Source of the DNA: SVFI01 sp045643145
GTDB lineage: Bacteria > Bacillota > Clostridia > Lachnospirales > Lachnospiraceae
Length of the DNA: 64,000 nucleotides
NCBI GenBank assembly: GCA_045643145.1
Contig: JAZUKG010000101.1
Coordinates: 35,129-99,128, forward strand
Direction: 5' to 3'
Shown: in pieces, positions 27,044 through 35,922 of the stretch
Layout: each line of letters starts with the position of its first letter
Numbering within the stretch: the stretch's first letter is position 1
Notes under the pieces: generated by a model
The model's input: only the letters and a program-made list of their open reading frames with translations
Database searches by the model: none
Told to the model about the DNA's origin: nothing
Translations under genes and position numbers: made by a program

Positions 27044-28363
27044 ATGAGCAATTATTTTAACCCGGAAATTGAAACCATGCCTGTAGAAGAACTTCAGAAA
27101 CTGCAGAGCGAAAGACTTGTGGAGCAAGTAAAACATGTATATGCCAATGTACCATTTTATAAAGAAAAAATGGATGAAGCAGGCATAAAACCAGAAGATA
27201 TCAAAGGAATTGAGGATCTTCACAAATTACCTTTCATCAACAAAGATGATTTACGTGACCAGTATCCATACGGACTTGTTGGTGTACCTCTTTCAGACTG
27301 TGTTCGTATTCAGTCTACCAGCGGAACAACAGGACGCCGTGTAGTAGCCTTCTATACACAGGAAGATATCGACATTTGGGATACCTGTTGTGCTCGTGCT
27401 ATCGTAGCAGCCGGCGGAACCAAAGATGACGTAGTTCATGTAAGTTATGGTTACGGATTATTTACAGGTGGCCCTGGTCTTAACGGCGGTTCTCACAAAG
27501 TTGGATCATTAACACTTCCAATGTCTTCAGGAAATACAGATCGTCAGATTCAGTTTATGACAGACCTCGGTTCTACTATCCTTTGCTGTACACCATCTTA
27601 TGCAGCATATCTGGGTGAAAGTATTGCTGAAAGAGGCTTAAAAGATCAGATTAAATTAAAAGCAGGTATCTTTGGTGCAGAAGCATGGACCGAAGAAATG
27701 CGTCACAATATCGAAGAGTCTTTGGGAATCAAAGCATATGATATCTACGGATTAACAGAAATTACAGGACCCGGTGTTTCCTTCGAATGTTCAGAACAGA
27801 AGGGTATGCATGTAAATGAAGACCACTTCATCGCAGAAATCATCAATCCTAAAACAGGAGAAGTTTTACCGGATGGAGAAAAGGGAGAACTCGTATTTAG
27901 CTGTATTACCAAGAAGGGCTTCCCACTTCTTCGTTATCGTACTCGTGACATCTGTGTACTCTTTCGTAAAAAATGTTCATGCGGAAGAACTCACATCCGT
28001 ATGAGTAAGCCATTAGGACGTAGTGATGACATGATGGTTGTAAAGGGTGTTAACGTATTCCCTTCACAGATTGAAACTGTTTTATTAAATGACGGATACG
28101 AAGCTAACTATCAGTTAGTCGTTGATCGTGTAGGAAATTCTGATACCATCGCTTGTGATGTTGAATGGCTTCCTGCTAACCCACCTGCTGATGATGCTGA
28201 TAAAGCAGCCAGAGAAAAGAAATTGGTAGCCGACCTTAAGTCAATGCTCGGAATCGTTGTAAAGGTTACTTTAGTAGAGCCAAAGACCATTCCAAGAAGT
28301 GAAGGTAAAGCAGTTCGTGTTATCGACAAGCGTGGATTATACGAAGAAAACAATTTAAAATAA
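27044..28363 (+). CDS. paaK: Phenylacetate-CoA ligase family enzyme
   Basis: 439 residues. AMP-forming acyl-CoA ligase: the P-loop STSGTTGRRVVAF is near 88-100, YGLTEITGPG near 235 and the YRTRDI motif near 305. Length and spacing match PaaK. In fermenting Clostridia these enzymes convert aryl-acetates or couple aryl-acetyl-CoA hydrolysis to ATP, often beside indolepyruvate:ferredoxin oxidoreductase; that partner is not adjacent here. It stands alone on the plus strand with its own promoter, an AGGAGAAGG ribosome binding site and a strong terminator. The precise acid is unknown. Confidence 0.9.
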   Translation: MSNYFNPEIETMPVEELQKLQSERLVEQVKHVYANVPFYKEKMDEAGIKPEDIKGIEDLHKLPFINKDDLRDQYPYGLVGVPLSDCVRIQSTSGTTGRRVVAFYTQEDIDIWDTCCARAIVAAGGTKDDVVHVSYGYGLFTGGPGLNGGSHKVGSLTLPMSSGNTDRQIQFMTDLGSTILCCTPSYAAYLGESIAERGLKDQIKLKAGIFGAEAWTEEMRHNIEESLGIKAYDIYGLTEITGPGVSFECSEQKGMHVNEDHFIAEIINPKTGEVLPDGEKGELVFSCITKKGFPLLRYRTRDICVLFRKKCSCGRTHIRMSKPLGRSDDMMVVKGVNVFPSQIETVLLNDGYEANYQLVVDRVGNSDTIACDVEWLPANPPADDADKAAREKKLVADLKSMLGIVVKVTLVEPKTIPRSEGKAVRVIDKRGLYEENNLK

Positions 28364-28392
28364 GTAGCAATCGCTAATTAGGAAAGATAACT

Positions 28393-28426
28393 AAAAACCC
28401 CTGCTTCATATGAAGCAGGGGTTTTA
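28393..28426. terminator. Bidirectional terminator between paaK and glyA
   Basis: CCCCTGCTTCA-TA-TGAAGCAGGGG with A4 before and T4 after; perfect 11-bp stem serving both convergent genes. Confidence 0.92.
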
Positions 28427-28457
28427 TTTATCTAAGCATTCTTTAAAACTTTATGAA

Positions 28458-29696
28458 TTACATTAACGGATACTTTTCTGTTAATGTCTTTACGATAGCC
28501 TGAGCTTCTGCTACCTTTTCTTCTCCACCCTTTACAACGAGTGCGATAGCTTCTGCAATCTTGTCCATATCGTCTTCCTTCATACCACGAGAAGTAACAG
28601 CCGGTGTTCCTAAACGTACACCACTGGTTACAAATGGTGACTGTGGGTCATTTGGAATGGTATTCTTGTTTGCTGTAATGTGAGCCTGATCAAGAAGCTT
28701 TTCTACAGCCTTTCCTGTTAATCCAAAGTTTGTTAAATCAACTAACATAAGGTGATTATCTGTACCGCCGGAAACAATCTTGATACCTCTGTCCATAAGA
28801 CCTTTGCTAAGCGCCTGAGCATTTGCAACAACCTGTTTTCCGTATGCCTTGAAATCATCTGATAAAGCTTCCTTGAAACAAACAGCCTTTGCAGCGATTA
28901 CATGCATTAATGGGCCACCCTGAATACCAGGGAAAATAGCTTTGTTAAAGTTGTACTTGTCAGCAGCTTCCTGATTGCAAAGGATTAATCCTCCACGAGG
29001 TCCTCTTAATGTCTTGTGTGTAGTTGTTGTAACTACATCTGCATAAGGGATTGGGCTTTCATGCATTCCTGTTGCAACAAGACCTGCAATATGAGCCATA
29101 TCTACCATAAGTACTGCGCCTACTTCATCACAGATTTCACGGAACTTCTTGAAATCAATCTTACGAGCATAAGCAGAAGCACCTGCAATAATCATTTTAG
29201 GCTTGCACTCAAGTGCGATTTCACGTACCTTGTCATAATCGATGAAACCATCATCATTTACACCATAAGGTACACAGTTAAAGTATTTACCAGACATGTT
29301 AACCGGTGAACCATGTGATAAATGTCCGCCGTGGTCTAAGTTCATACCCATATATGTATCACCAGGATTTAAGATAGCAAAGAATACTGCCATATTTGCC
29401 TGAGCGCCTGAATGTGGCTGAACATTTGCATAATCACATCCAAAGAGTTCTTTTGCTCTGTCTCTTGCTAAATCTTCTACTACGTCAACACAATCACATC
29501 CGCCGTAGTAACGTTTCTGTGGATATCCTTCTGCATATTTGTTTGTAAGCGGGCTTCCCATAGCAGCCATAACTGCTGTACTTACCCAGTTTTCAGAAGC
29601 GATCAATTCAATGTGATCATTCTGTCTGTTCTGCTCTGCAACGATGGCATCAGCGATTTCAGGATCTACTTTTCTTAAATCGTCTAAAGAATACAT
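28458..29696 (-). CDS. glyA: Serine hydroxymethyltransferase
   Basis: 412 residues, PLP enzyme interconverting serine and glycine with transfer of a one-carbon unit to tetrahydrofolate. Motifs: ELIASENWVS near 32, PHSGAQANMAVFF near 97, VDMAHIAGLVATG near 200 and the PLP-lysine segment TTTTHKTLRGPRGG near 225. The start is preceded by GGAGG. It is divergent from the lipid kinase gene and shares the terminator at 28393 with paaK. Confidence 0.96.
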   Translation of the reverse strand: MYSLDDLRKVDPEIADAIVAEQNRQNDHIELIASENWVSTAVMAAMGSPLTNKYAEGYPQKRYYGGCDCVDVVEDLARDRAKELFGCDYANVQPHSGAQANMAVFFAILNPGDTYMGMNLDHGGHLSHGSPVNMSGKYFNCVPYGVNDDGFIDYDKVREIALECKPKMIIAGASAYARKIDFKKFREICDEVGAVLMVDMAHIAGLVATGMHESPIPYADVVTTTTHKTLRGPRGGLILCNQEAADKYNFNKAIFPGIQGGPLMHVIAAKAVCFKEALSDDFKAYGKQVVANAQALSKGLMDRGIKIVSGGTDNHLMLVDLTNFGLTGKAVEKLLDQAHITANKNTIPNDPQSPFVTSGVRLGTPAVTSRGMKEDDMDKIAEAIALVVKGGEEKVAEAQAIVKTLTEKYPLM

Positions 29697-29815
29697 GTCT
29701 TTTCCTCCATATTTACATACTTTATTGGCATTTAGGGCTTATACCGTATTCCATATAAACCCACAAGAATAAGTATAGCATGATTCCTCGCCATTTACTA
29801 GAAACAATTTTGAAA

Positions 29816-29837
29816 ATATGCTAGACTTATAGCATAT
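29816..29837. promoter_or_regulatory. Inverted repeat in the glyA / lipid-kinase intergenic region
   Basis: ATATGCTA-N6-TAGCATAT, a perfect 8-bp inverted repeat. It overlaps a possible plus-strand promoter beginning TTGAAA at 29810. Looks like an operator; the regulator is unknown. Confidence 0.4.
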
Positions 29838-29876
29838 ATTTTTTTCATATATACAAAAGAAAATGGAGATTTCCCC

Positions 29877-30815
29877 ATGTACTATATTATTGTAAATCCA
29901 TCAGCCAAATCAGGCATGGGCCAAAAACAATGGAACGAACTCAAAGCGTTTTTGGAAAAAGAGAAAATGACTTATGTCTTGCATCTGACCAAATCTGCCC
30001 GGGATACAGTGGACTATACCAGAAAAATTACCGGTCAGAAAACCGAAAACGAAAAAATCAACCTGGTGGTACTGGGCGGAGACGGAACCTTAAACTGCGT
30101 AGTAAACGGAATCTGCAATACACAAAACGTAAAGGTTACTTATCTTCCGGCCGGAACCAGCAACGATTTTGCCAGAGCCTTGGGCCTTAACAAAAAGCAG
30201 TTTTCGATTCTCAGACAGGCCAAGAAAAAAGAGGACGCAGGGAAAATATGTGACGTCGGTACCGTAGACTTTGATAAATATAACGGACGCTTTATGGTAA
30301 GCTGCGGCGTAGGCTATGATGCTGCCACCTGTGAAGAAGTCATGCATACTCCTGCCAAAGGAATCTTTAACAAACTAGGTCTCGGAAAGCTGGTATATTT
30401 GGCTGTCGCATTAAAACAGCTTTATAACCTAAAGCCAGTAAGCGCTGATTTATATTTAGAAGACGGCAGTAGCATGCATTTTAATCATCTTTATTTTGCC
30501 GTATTCATGCAGCAAAAATATGAAGGCGGCGGCTTTTGCTTTTGTCCGAGAGCAAACTGTGAGGACGGACTACTGGATGTTTGTGTAGTCGCTGATATCA
30601 GCAAACTAAAAGCATTATCTTTATTTCCGCTGGCTGCAAAAGGAACTCATGTCGGACATAAAGGCGTTTACCAGCTTCGCACAAAAGGTGCTACCATCAA
30701 GCTGGATACTCCGCTCTTTGTTCATACAGATGGGGAAATAGCCGGAAAATCCGATCAGGTAACTGTTGGTTCCCTGGCGCATCCGCTTCATTTTACAGTT
30801 CCGACGGAAAACTAA
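29877..30815 (+). CDS. Diacylglycerol/lipid kinase family protein (DgkB/YegS-like)
   Basis: 312 residues. MYYIIVNPSAKSGMG opens the DAGK catalytic domain; the nucleotide motif LVVLGGDGTLNCVVNG lies near 62-78, and PAGTSNDFARALG near 95-107. FVHTDGEIAG near the C-terminus is also conserved. Members phosphorylate diacylglycerol or related lipids during phospholipid turnover. The ribosome binding site is TGGAGAT. It is alone on the plus strand. Confidence 0.88.
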   Translation: MYYIIVNPSAKSGMGQKQWNELKAFLEKEKMTYVLHLTKSARDTVDYTRKITGQKTENEKINLVVLGGDGTLNCVVNGICNTQNVKVTYLPAGTSNDFARALGLNKKQFSILRQAKKKEDAGKICDVGTVDFDKYNGRFMVSCGVGYDAATCEEVMHTPAKGIFNKLGLGKLVYLAVALKQLYNLKPVSADLYLEDGSSMHFNHLYFAVFMQQKYEGGGFCFCPRANCEDGLLDVCVVADISKLKALSLFPLAAKGTHVGHKGVYQLRTKGATIKLDTPLFVHTDGEIAGKSDQVTVGSLAHPLHFTVPTEN

Positions 30816-30834
30816 TCAAAAAACATATATAAAC

Positions 30835-30868
30835 AAAAATAGGAATGAATTACTTCATTCCTATTTTT
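30835..30868. terminator. Bidirectional terminator between lipid kinase and mutY
   Basis: AAAAATAGGAATGAA-TTAC-TTCATTCCTATTTTT, a perfect 15-bp stem. The mutY stop codon lies inside it. Confidence 0.9.
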
Positions 30869-31962
30869 ATACCAACATATTTTGTATATGCTTTAAACGC
30901 ACTCGGTATCGGATATTCTTTTTCTATTTCCTCAGGCAGGATTAAAATCTGCTTCTTTTTTGAGTCTTCATACTCTTGGAGTTCTTCATTCAGGACATGT
31001 TTCCCATCCCTTATTTCTTCTGAATCCTCAACCTTAATCAGATATCCTTTCATATGCCATTCTTTATGAGAAAAGATATGTACCGCTTCTTCTATTTCTT
31101 TGATAAACAAAGGTCTGTATCCGTATTCCTTCGTGACCTGTTTTATTTCATCCTCACTCATATACCCATCATAGGTCGGAAATTCATAAAGCCCTGCCAG
31201 CAGTCCTTTCGAATCACGTTTTCGAATCAGTGTCTTATCTCCGTCTCTGATAATCAAAACTGTTTTAGGCTCTACTACTCGTTTTTTCTTTGGCTTTTTA
31301 AATGGTATCCTGTCAAAAAGCTCCTGCTTTCTCGTCTCACACATTTCATACAAAGGACACTCTGTACACTTTGGCATACCATTTGGAATACAGACAGTGG
31401 CTCCCAGTTCCATCAGGGACTGATTGAAGTCTCCGGGTCTGTCCTTGGGCATCACAAGTCTCAAATCATCCTCTGTTTTCTTTTTTACCTTTGCACTTAA
31501 TATATCCGATTGATCTGCACTGATTCTGGTAATAATACGAAGAACATTTCCGTCAACTGCCGGCTCTGCAATTCCAAATGCGATAGATGCCACTGCACCG
31601 GCTGTATAGCTGCCGATTCCCGGAAGCGCTAATAGCTTGGCGTAATCATTTGGAATCTTTCCTTTATATTCATCACGTACAATTCCCGCTGCCTTATTTA
31701 AATTTCGGATTCTGTTATAATATCCCAATCCTTCCCAGGATTTAAGGAGCTGTTCCTCCGAAGCATTTGCCAGGTCCGTTACCTTTGGAAACAAATCTAA
31801 AAATCTGTCATAGTACGGTTTGACCGCTTCAACTCTGGTTTGCTGAAGCATGATTTCAGACACCCAGATTTTATAAGGATTCCTGTCCTCTCTCCATGGC
31901 AGAATTCTTTTATTCTGATCATACCAGCCAAGCAAAGGATTTACTATTTTATGATAATCCAT
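30850..31962 (-). CDS. mutY: A/G-specific adenine glycosylase
   Basis: 370 residues. It removes adenine mispaired with 8-oxoguanine. The N-terminal helix-hairpin-helix GPD domain shows SEIMLQQTRVEAV (catalytic Glu) and LPGIGSYTAGAVASIAFG with the catalytic Asp in AVDGNVLRI. The iron-sulfur ligands are C-X7-C-X2-C-X5-C (CIPNGMPKCTECPLYEMC). A Nudix-like C-terminal domain (about 235-360) recognises 8-oxoG. The last codons overlap the terminator. Confidence 0.93.
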   Translation of the reverse strand: MDYHKIVNPLLGWYDQNKRILPWREDRNPYKIWVSEIMLQQTRVEAVKPYYDRFLDLFPKVTDLANASEEQLLKSWEGLGYYNRIRNLNKAAGIVRDEYKGKIPNDYAKLLALPGIGSYTAGAVASIAFGIAEPAVDGNVLRIITRISADQSDILSAKVKKKTEDDLRLVMPKDRPGDFNQSLMELGATVCIPNGMPKCTECPLYEMCETRKQELFDRIPFKKPKKKRVVEPKTVLIIRDGDKTLIRKRDSKGLLAGLYEFPTYDGYMSEDEIKQVTKEYGYRPLFIKEIEEAVHIFSHKEWHMKGYLIKVEDSEEIRDGKHVLNEELQEYEDSKKKQILILPEEIEKEYPIPSAFKAYTKYVGIKIGMK

Positions 31963-31994
31963 ATTTTTACCTTTAACTTTTCACTATTTTGATA

Positions 31995-32588
31995 CTACCA
32001 CGGACGAACCTTTTCAAACTTCTGCTTGGTTGACAGACAATACTTAAAGCTCTGATAACGAGTTTCCAGATCACCTTCATCCAGTTCAATATCAGAAGCA
32101 ATTGCCATAGTATTTAACATATCATCCGTAAGTCTGTGATGAATGCCTGTTAAAATATTTAATTTCGCCTCATAATCCTTGGCATCCAAGAATTCCAGCA
32201 CTGCAGGATCCAGCTGATACTCTTCCTCTGTCGTATCATTAGTTGCCGCAGGCTGCAGCTTTTCTTCAGCTTTAATCTCTGGTTTTACTGCTTCCTGAAC
32301 CTCAGTTTTCACATCCTCTTTCACTTCTGAATCGGTAGCTTTATTCTTCTCAGCCTTTACATTCACCAGTTCAAAACGATATTCCTGATCAGCATTCGGA
32401 TATTTTTCCCTGTCCACCGGTTCCATAAACATTTCAAGTGGTCTGACATATACCTTGTAATCTCCATACAAAGCCTGATATACGACCAGGTCCTTTCCGT
32501 TTTCAGAATCAGTTGCAAGGGTCATAATCTGATATATATTCCCCTTAAAATGACGATAAATTTCAAATGGTTTTGGATTACTTCTCAT
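31995..32588 (-). CDS. DUF1653-domain protein with acidic linker
   Basis: 197 residues. Residues 1-75 match DUF1653 (YRHFKGNIYQIMTLATDSE, VVYQALYGDYKVYVRPLEMF). A Lys/Glu-rich linker (about 78-120) follows and a helical C-terminal part (PAVLEFLDAKDYEAKLNIL) of unknown role. The function of DUF1653 is unknown. It lies 32 nt upstream of mutY on the same strand. Confidence 0.7.
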   Translation of the reverse strand: MRSNPKPFEIYRHFKGNIYQIMTLATDSENGKDLVVYQALYGDYKVYVRPLEMFMEPVDREKYPNADQEYRFELVNVKAEKNKATDSEVKEDVKTEVQEAVKPEIKAEEKLQPAATNDTTEEEYQLDPAVLEFLDAKDYEAKLNILTGIHHRLTDDMLNTMAIASDIELDEGDLETRYQSFKYCLSTKQKFEKVRPW

Positions 32589-32714
32589 GAATTAATATGC
32601 CTCTTTCTTTCATTATGATTTGGCTCAAAAGAATACGCCAAACTCAAAAGATATTATATCACTAACCCCTTTGAAGTACAATCGCAGGCCTGCCCATTTG
32701 ACTGTCACATTTTC

Positions 32715-33125
32715 CTATCGCTGTTCATAATAAAGTTTTACTCTGGTCTGCAGCAAATGCTCTCCGTTTGCGTTTTCATTGCATTTTAAAATACTGTGAA
32801 TCAATGCTTCTCTTTCGCTATCTGTTAAAAGCGAGAGTCGATTATGATTGACCGACAACGTATACTCTCTCTCCTTTCCTGCCTGTTCTATATATGTAAG
32901 CATAATACCTGCCTGATCAATACCTGCATCATTTAATACTTCTCTAACCTGCATGAGTAAAAGCTGTTCATTCCCGGAATAAATCTCACTATCACAAAAC
33001 CCGGTCATACGATTACGGCTCTGTGCAGTCACATCAATAAGCATAATCAGAATAATTGTACACACTACCCCAAGTGCTACCAGACCAATATTTTTTGCCA
33101 TTTCCTTTTTCTGTATTTTTTTCAT
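32715..33125 (-). CDS. Small membrane-anchored protein of unknown function
   Basis: 136 residues from the chosen ATG. One transmembrane helix (GLVALGVVCTIILIMLIDV) is followed by an extracellular alpha/beta domain (REVLNDAGIDQAGIMLTYIE, REYTLSVNHNRLSLL). No family recognised. Starts: the ATG at 33125 has AAAGGATG about 10 nt before it; an ATG at 33137 is almost on top of that site. The longer frame to 33203 would translate the leader hairpin. Confidence 0.6.
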   Translation of the reverse strand: MKKIQKKEMAKNIGLVALGVVCTIILIMLIDVTAQSRNRMTGFCDSEIYSGNEQLLLMQVREVLNDAGIDQAGIMLTYIEQAGKEREYTLSVNHNRLSLLTDSEREALIHSILKCNENANGEHLLQTRVKLYYEQR

Positions 33126-33145
33126 AATTGTACTCATCCTTTCAT

Positions 33146-33170
33146 TGTCTCGATGGTTTACTATCGAAAC
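33146..33170 (-). repeat. Intercistronic leader element, degenerate copy
   Basis: Minus-strand GTTTCGATAG-TAAA-CCATCGAGACA: stem CGAT/ATCG, loop core GTAAAC, and GAGACA tail as in the ridA copy. It lies just before the ribosome binding site of the small membrane protein. Confidence 0.6.
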
Positions 33171-33206
33171 CGGTTCGTTCTCTTTACATAAGGAATCATA
33201 CAAAAT

Positions 33207-33232
33207 AAAAAGTCCGATAAAACGGACTTTTT
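33207..33232 (-). terminator. Terminator of the ROK kinase gene
   Basis: AAAAAGTCCG-N6-CGGACTTTTT, then ATTTT; 40 nt after the ROK kinase stop. Confidence 0.85.
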
Positions 33233-33272
33233 GACATTTTCTGAGAATTTTAAATTTCTAATAGAATTCAGT

Positions 33273-34154
33273 CTATTTCTGACTGTATTCATATTCCATA
33301 TATCCGAGCTTTAATGCTCCCATAATTCCCTGCTTATCTTCTAATAACGGAGCACAAATATAGGTATCCAGATCTGCCAGCTCACGAGTCACTACATACC
33401 CTGCCAGATACTCTTTAAAATATTTTCGAATCATAGGAAACAGCTGCGTTTGTTTCATCACGCCGCCTCCCAAAATAATGCGTTCCGGCGAAAGAACCAG
33501 GGTATAATCCACCAGTGCCTGTGCGATATATCTGGCCTCCAAATCCCAGGCAGGGTGATCTGCCAAAAGTTCCTTGGCATTTACCCCAAAACGTTCTCCT
33601 ATCGCAGGACCGCTGGCCAGCCCCTCAAAACAGTTTGAATGAAACGGACATTTCCCCTGATAGGTATCCCCTGCTTCTCTGGTTAATAGAATATGTCCGC
33701 CCTCTGAATGCAGCATTCCGTGAAGAAGCTTATCCTCCACAATCACACCGATTCCAATCCCGGTACCGATGGTGGCATAAATGCAGGAATGCAATCCTCT
33801 GCCGTTTCCATAGGTATATTCTCCCAGCATAGAGCCATTAACATCCGTATCAAATCCGACCGGAATCTGAAGTGCTCTCTGAAAGGCTCCTACAATTTCT
33901 ACATTCTGCCAGCCTTCCTTTGGCGTGGTTGTAATATATCCATAGGTTTTGGAATCTCTGTGAAGGTCTATCGGACCAAAACAGGCAATTCCCAAAGCCT
34001 CAATGTTTTCCTCTTTAAAAAAAGCAACCATATTTTCAATTGTTTCATCCGGTGTTGTCGTCGGAATGGAAACCTCTTTAAAAATATTTCCGTTTTCATC
34101 TCCAATTGCGCAGACCATTTTTGTTCCGCCTGCTTCCAATGCTCCGATAATCAT
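33273..34154 (-). CDS. ROK-family sugar kinase (fructokinase-like)
   Basis: 293 residues. ALEAGGTKMVCAIG is the N-terminal ATP site; FDTDVNGSMLGEY holds the catalytic Asp; ATIGTGIGIGVIV is the second phosphate motif. The zinc site EGGH...CPFHSNCFEGLASGPAIGER is the form found in ROK fructokinases (ScrK/GmuE type). It likely phosphorylates fructose or mannose. No sugar transporter is adjacent. The ATG at 34154 is preferred over a TTG 12 nt earlier. Confidence 0.85.
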   Translation of the reverse strand: MIIGALEAGGTKMVCAIGDENGNIFKEVSIPTTTPDETIENMVAFFKEENIEALGIACFGPIDLHRDSKTYGYITTTPKEGWQNVEIVGAFQRALQIPVGFDTDVNGSMLGEYTYGNGRGLHSCIYATIGTGIGIGVIVEDKLLHGMLHSEGGHILLTREAGDTYQGKCPFHSNCFEGLASGPAIGERFGVNAKELLADHPAWDLEARYIAQALVDYTLVLSPERIILGGGVMKQTQLFPMIRKYFKEYLAGYVVTRELADLDTYICAPLLEDKQGIMGALKLGYMEYEYSQK

Positions 34155-34278
34155 ATAAATTCTCAACTTTCCTAATATTTTCTGTATTTCAAAATGAAAG
34201 ATTTTTCTTTCGTTTCTTTCCTATACAGTATATAATAAAAGAGAAAATATGGATATACAGAAAGGATAACTTTATACG

Positions 34279-34758
34279 ATGGGAAGAAAATCCACCAAAG
34301 AAGATAAAAACATTTATCATAGAAGCAGAGAGGAAGCCGGACTTACCAGAGAAGCTGCTGCCGATGTTTTAGAATATGTATCAGCAGACCGTATCGAAAG
34401 AATCGAAAATCAGAATGCTCTTCCTCACCCGGATGAAATATTAGCAATGGCTGACGGCTATAAAAATCCGTCTCTTTGCAACTATTACTGCTCACATGAG
34501 TGTCCGATCGGGCAGGCCTATATTCCGGAAGTAAAATTAAAAGACTTATCCCAGATTACTTTGGAAATGCTGGCATCTCTCAACTCACTGGAAAAGGAAA
34601 AAAATCGATTAATCGAGATTACTGTTGACGGGCAGATTACCGATGATGAAAAGGATGATTTTGAACGCATTCAGGAACGTCTTTCTGAAATTGCCCTGGC
34701 AATCGAATCCCTTCAGCTTTGGGTAAAACATGCACTGATCAACGGAAAGATTTCTTAA
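34279..34758 (+). CDS. XRE-type helix-turn-helix regulator with Cys cluster
   Basis: 159 residues. The N-terminal HTH_3 domain (REEAGLTREAAADVLEYVSADRIERIEN, written in part) occupies 15-65. Right behind it is CNYYCSHECPIG, a C-X3-C-X3-C cluster that could bind metal or sense redox. A long amphipathic helical pair (SLNSLEKEKNRLIEI; ERIQERLSEIALAIESL) probably dimerises. A TATAAT lies about 47 nt upstream. It has a ribosome binding site AGAAAGGAT. Targets unknown. Confidence 0.75.
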   Translation: MGRKSTKEDKNIYHRSREEAGLTREAAADVLEYVSADRIERIENQNALPHPDEILAMADGYKNPSLCNYYCSHECPIGQAYIPEVKLKDLSQITLEMLASLNSLEKEKNRLIEITVDGQITDDEKDDFERIQERLSEIALAIESLQLWVKHALINGKIS

Positions 34759-34770
34759 TACAACGCAACA

Positions 34771-34812
34771 AAAAGGTCTTAGCAACAGCTAAGACCTTTT
34801 TATTTACCGCAG
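34771..34812. terminator. Bidirectional terminator of the XRE gene and luxS, with ACCGCAG tail (copy D)
   Basis: AAAAGGTCTTAGC-AACA-GCTAAGACCTTTT, a perfect 13-bp stem. On the plus strand the T-run continues as TATTTACCGCAG, the tail motif seen after four other terminators. Confidence 0.88.
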
Positions 34813-34838
34813 TCTTGTGACCGGTATTCATTCAAACA

Positions 34839-35318
34839 TTAGTCCGGATAATTAAGACGAGCATCATCAATCTGATATAAGGTATGATCCAAATATTTCT
34901 TGGCAACATAGTTTGCCATCGGAAGGTTCATATCCAAATAGTTTCCGCAGTCTCTAGGGCTGGCTCCCGGTACTTCATCTTTAAAGTCACGAATAAATTC
35001 AAACATTTCAACCATCAGATCTACGATATCCTTTGATTCATAATCACCGGCCAGGAGTAAATAAAAACCGGTTCTGCATCCCATAGGTCCAAAGTAAATC
35101 ACCTTTTCCTTGATACCCTCTTTATTTCTTAAGTAGGTAGCTGCCAGATGTTCAATGGTATGAATTTCTGCTGTATTCATAACCGGCTCTTCATTTGGAG
35201 AAGTCACTCTTAAATCAAAAGTAGTAATCACTTCCTGTCCGACAAAATCCTTTCTGGAAACATAAATTCCCGGCTGAAGGGTTAAATGATTTACTGTAAA
35301 GCTTGCAATTTTTTCCAT
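34839..35318 (-). CDS. luxS: S-ribosylhomocysteine lyase
   Basis: 159 residues. It cleaves S-ribosylhomocysteine to homocysteine and the AI-2 precursor DPD. Metal ligands H53, H57 (HTIEH) and C124 (SPRDCGNYLDMNL) are present, with general base E56 and catalytic C81 in GCRTGFYL. Single gene with its own terminator; preceded by AAAGAGGT-type ribosome binding site. Confidence 0.95.
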   Translation of the reverse strand: MEKIASFTVNHLTLQPGIYVSRKDFVGQEVITTFDLRVTSPNEEPVMNTAEIHTIEHLAATYLRNKEGIKEKVIYFGPMGCRTGFYLLLAGDYESKDIVDLMVEMFEFIRDFKDEVPGASPRDCGNYLDMNLPMANYVAKKYLDHTLYQIDDARLNYPD

Positions 35319-35347
35319 TTCTTTTTACCTCTTTTTCGTTTTATATC

Positions 35348-35896
35348 TTAAAGTTTTTCTCTGCAAAAATAGCAGTTATATTTATTTGCATATTCACCGA
35401 CAGGAACCAGATTTTCCGCAGCACAGTAATTACAAATTACGAGTCTGGCATTCTTTGGAATCGGATCTCCGAGTACAAGTCTTTGCGCATAGCGAAGTCC
35501 TGCATGTCGGCGTTTTTCTTCCATATCATGAAGTCTCTTTTCCTTCTGATGCTCTATCTCATCCAGTCTGGCTTTTTCTCTCAATAAATCTGTCGTCGAT
35601 TTACTGCTTTCGTCAGAAACGCTATTTCCGTCTGCTGCCTTCATAGCAGCTACTGCCGCCTGTGCACTGCTCATAGGTCTGCTTGTCGGTGCAGGTGCCT
35701 GTCTTTTTTCTGACGCCGTTCTGTCCTCAACCTGCATACTCGGGAATGTCACGGATGAAGATCCGGAGGAAATCGTAGTCACGCCCCCGCCGGAAGAATT
35801 TGGCTTGTAAGAAGATGATTTTTTTGCTATTTTCACTCCTTGTTGGATAATAGAAATAATGATGATAACAATAATATATAATGAAAATGCGCTCAT
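35348..35896 (-). CDS. Membrane-anchored zinc-ribbon protein of unknown function
   Basis: 182 residues. An N-terminal helix (FSLYIIVIIIISIIQQGV) anchors the protein; a Ser/Gly-rich low-complexity region (30-75) and a charged helical region (95-140) follow; the C-terminus holds CNYC...CYFC, a four-Cys zinc ribbon. It is 26 nt downstream of holA on the same strand. No known family recognised. Confidence 0.65.
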   Translation of the reverse strand: MSAFSLYIIVIIIISIIQQGVKIAKKSSSYKPNSSGGGVTTISSGSSSVTFPSMQVEDRTASEKRQAPAPTSRPMSSAQAAVAAMKAADGNSVSDESSKSTTDLLREKARLDEIEHQKEKRLHDMEEKRRHAGLRYAQRLVLGDPIPKNARLVICNYCAAENLVPVGEYANKYNCYFCREKL

Positions 35897-35922
35897 TTTT
35901 TCCCCTTTCTTTTTCCAGATGT

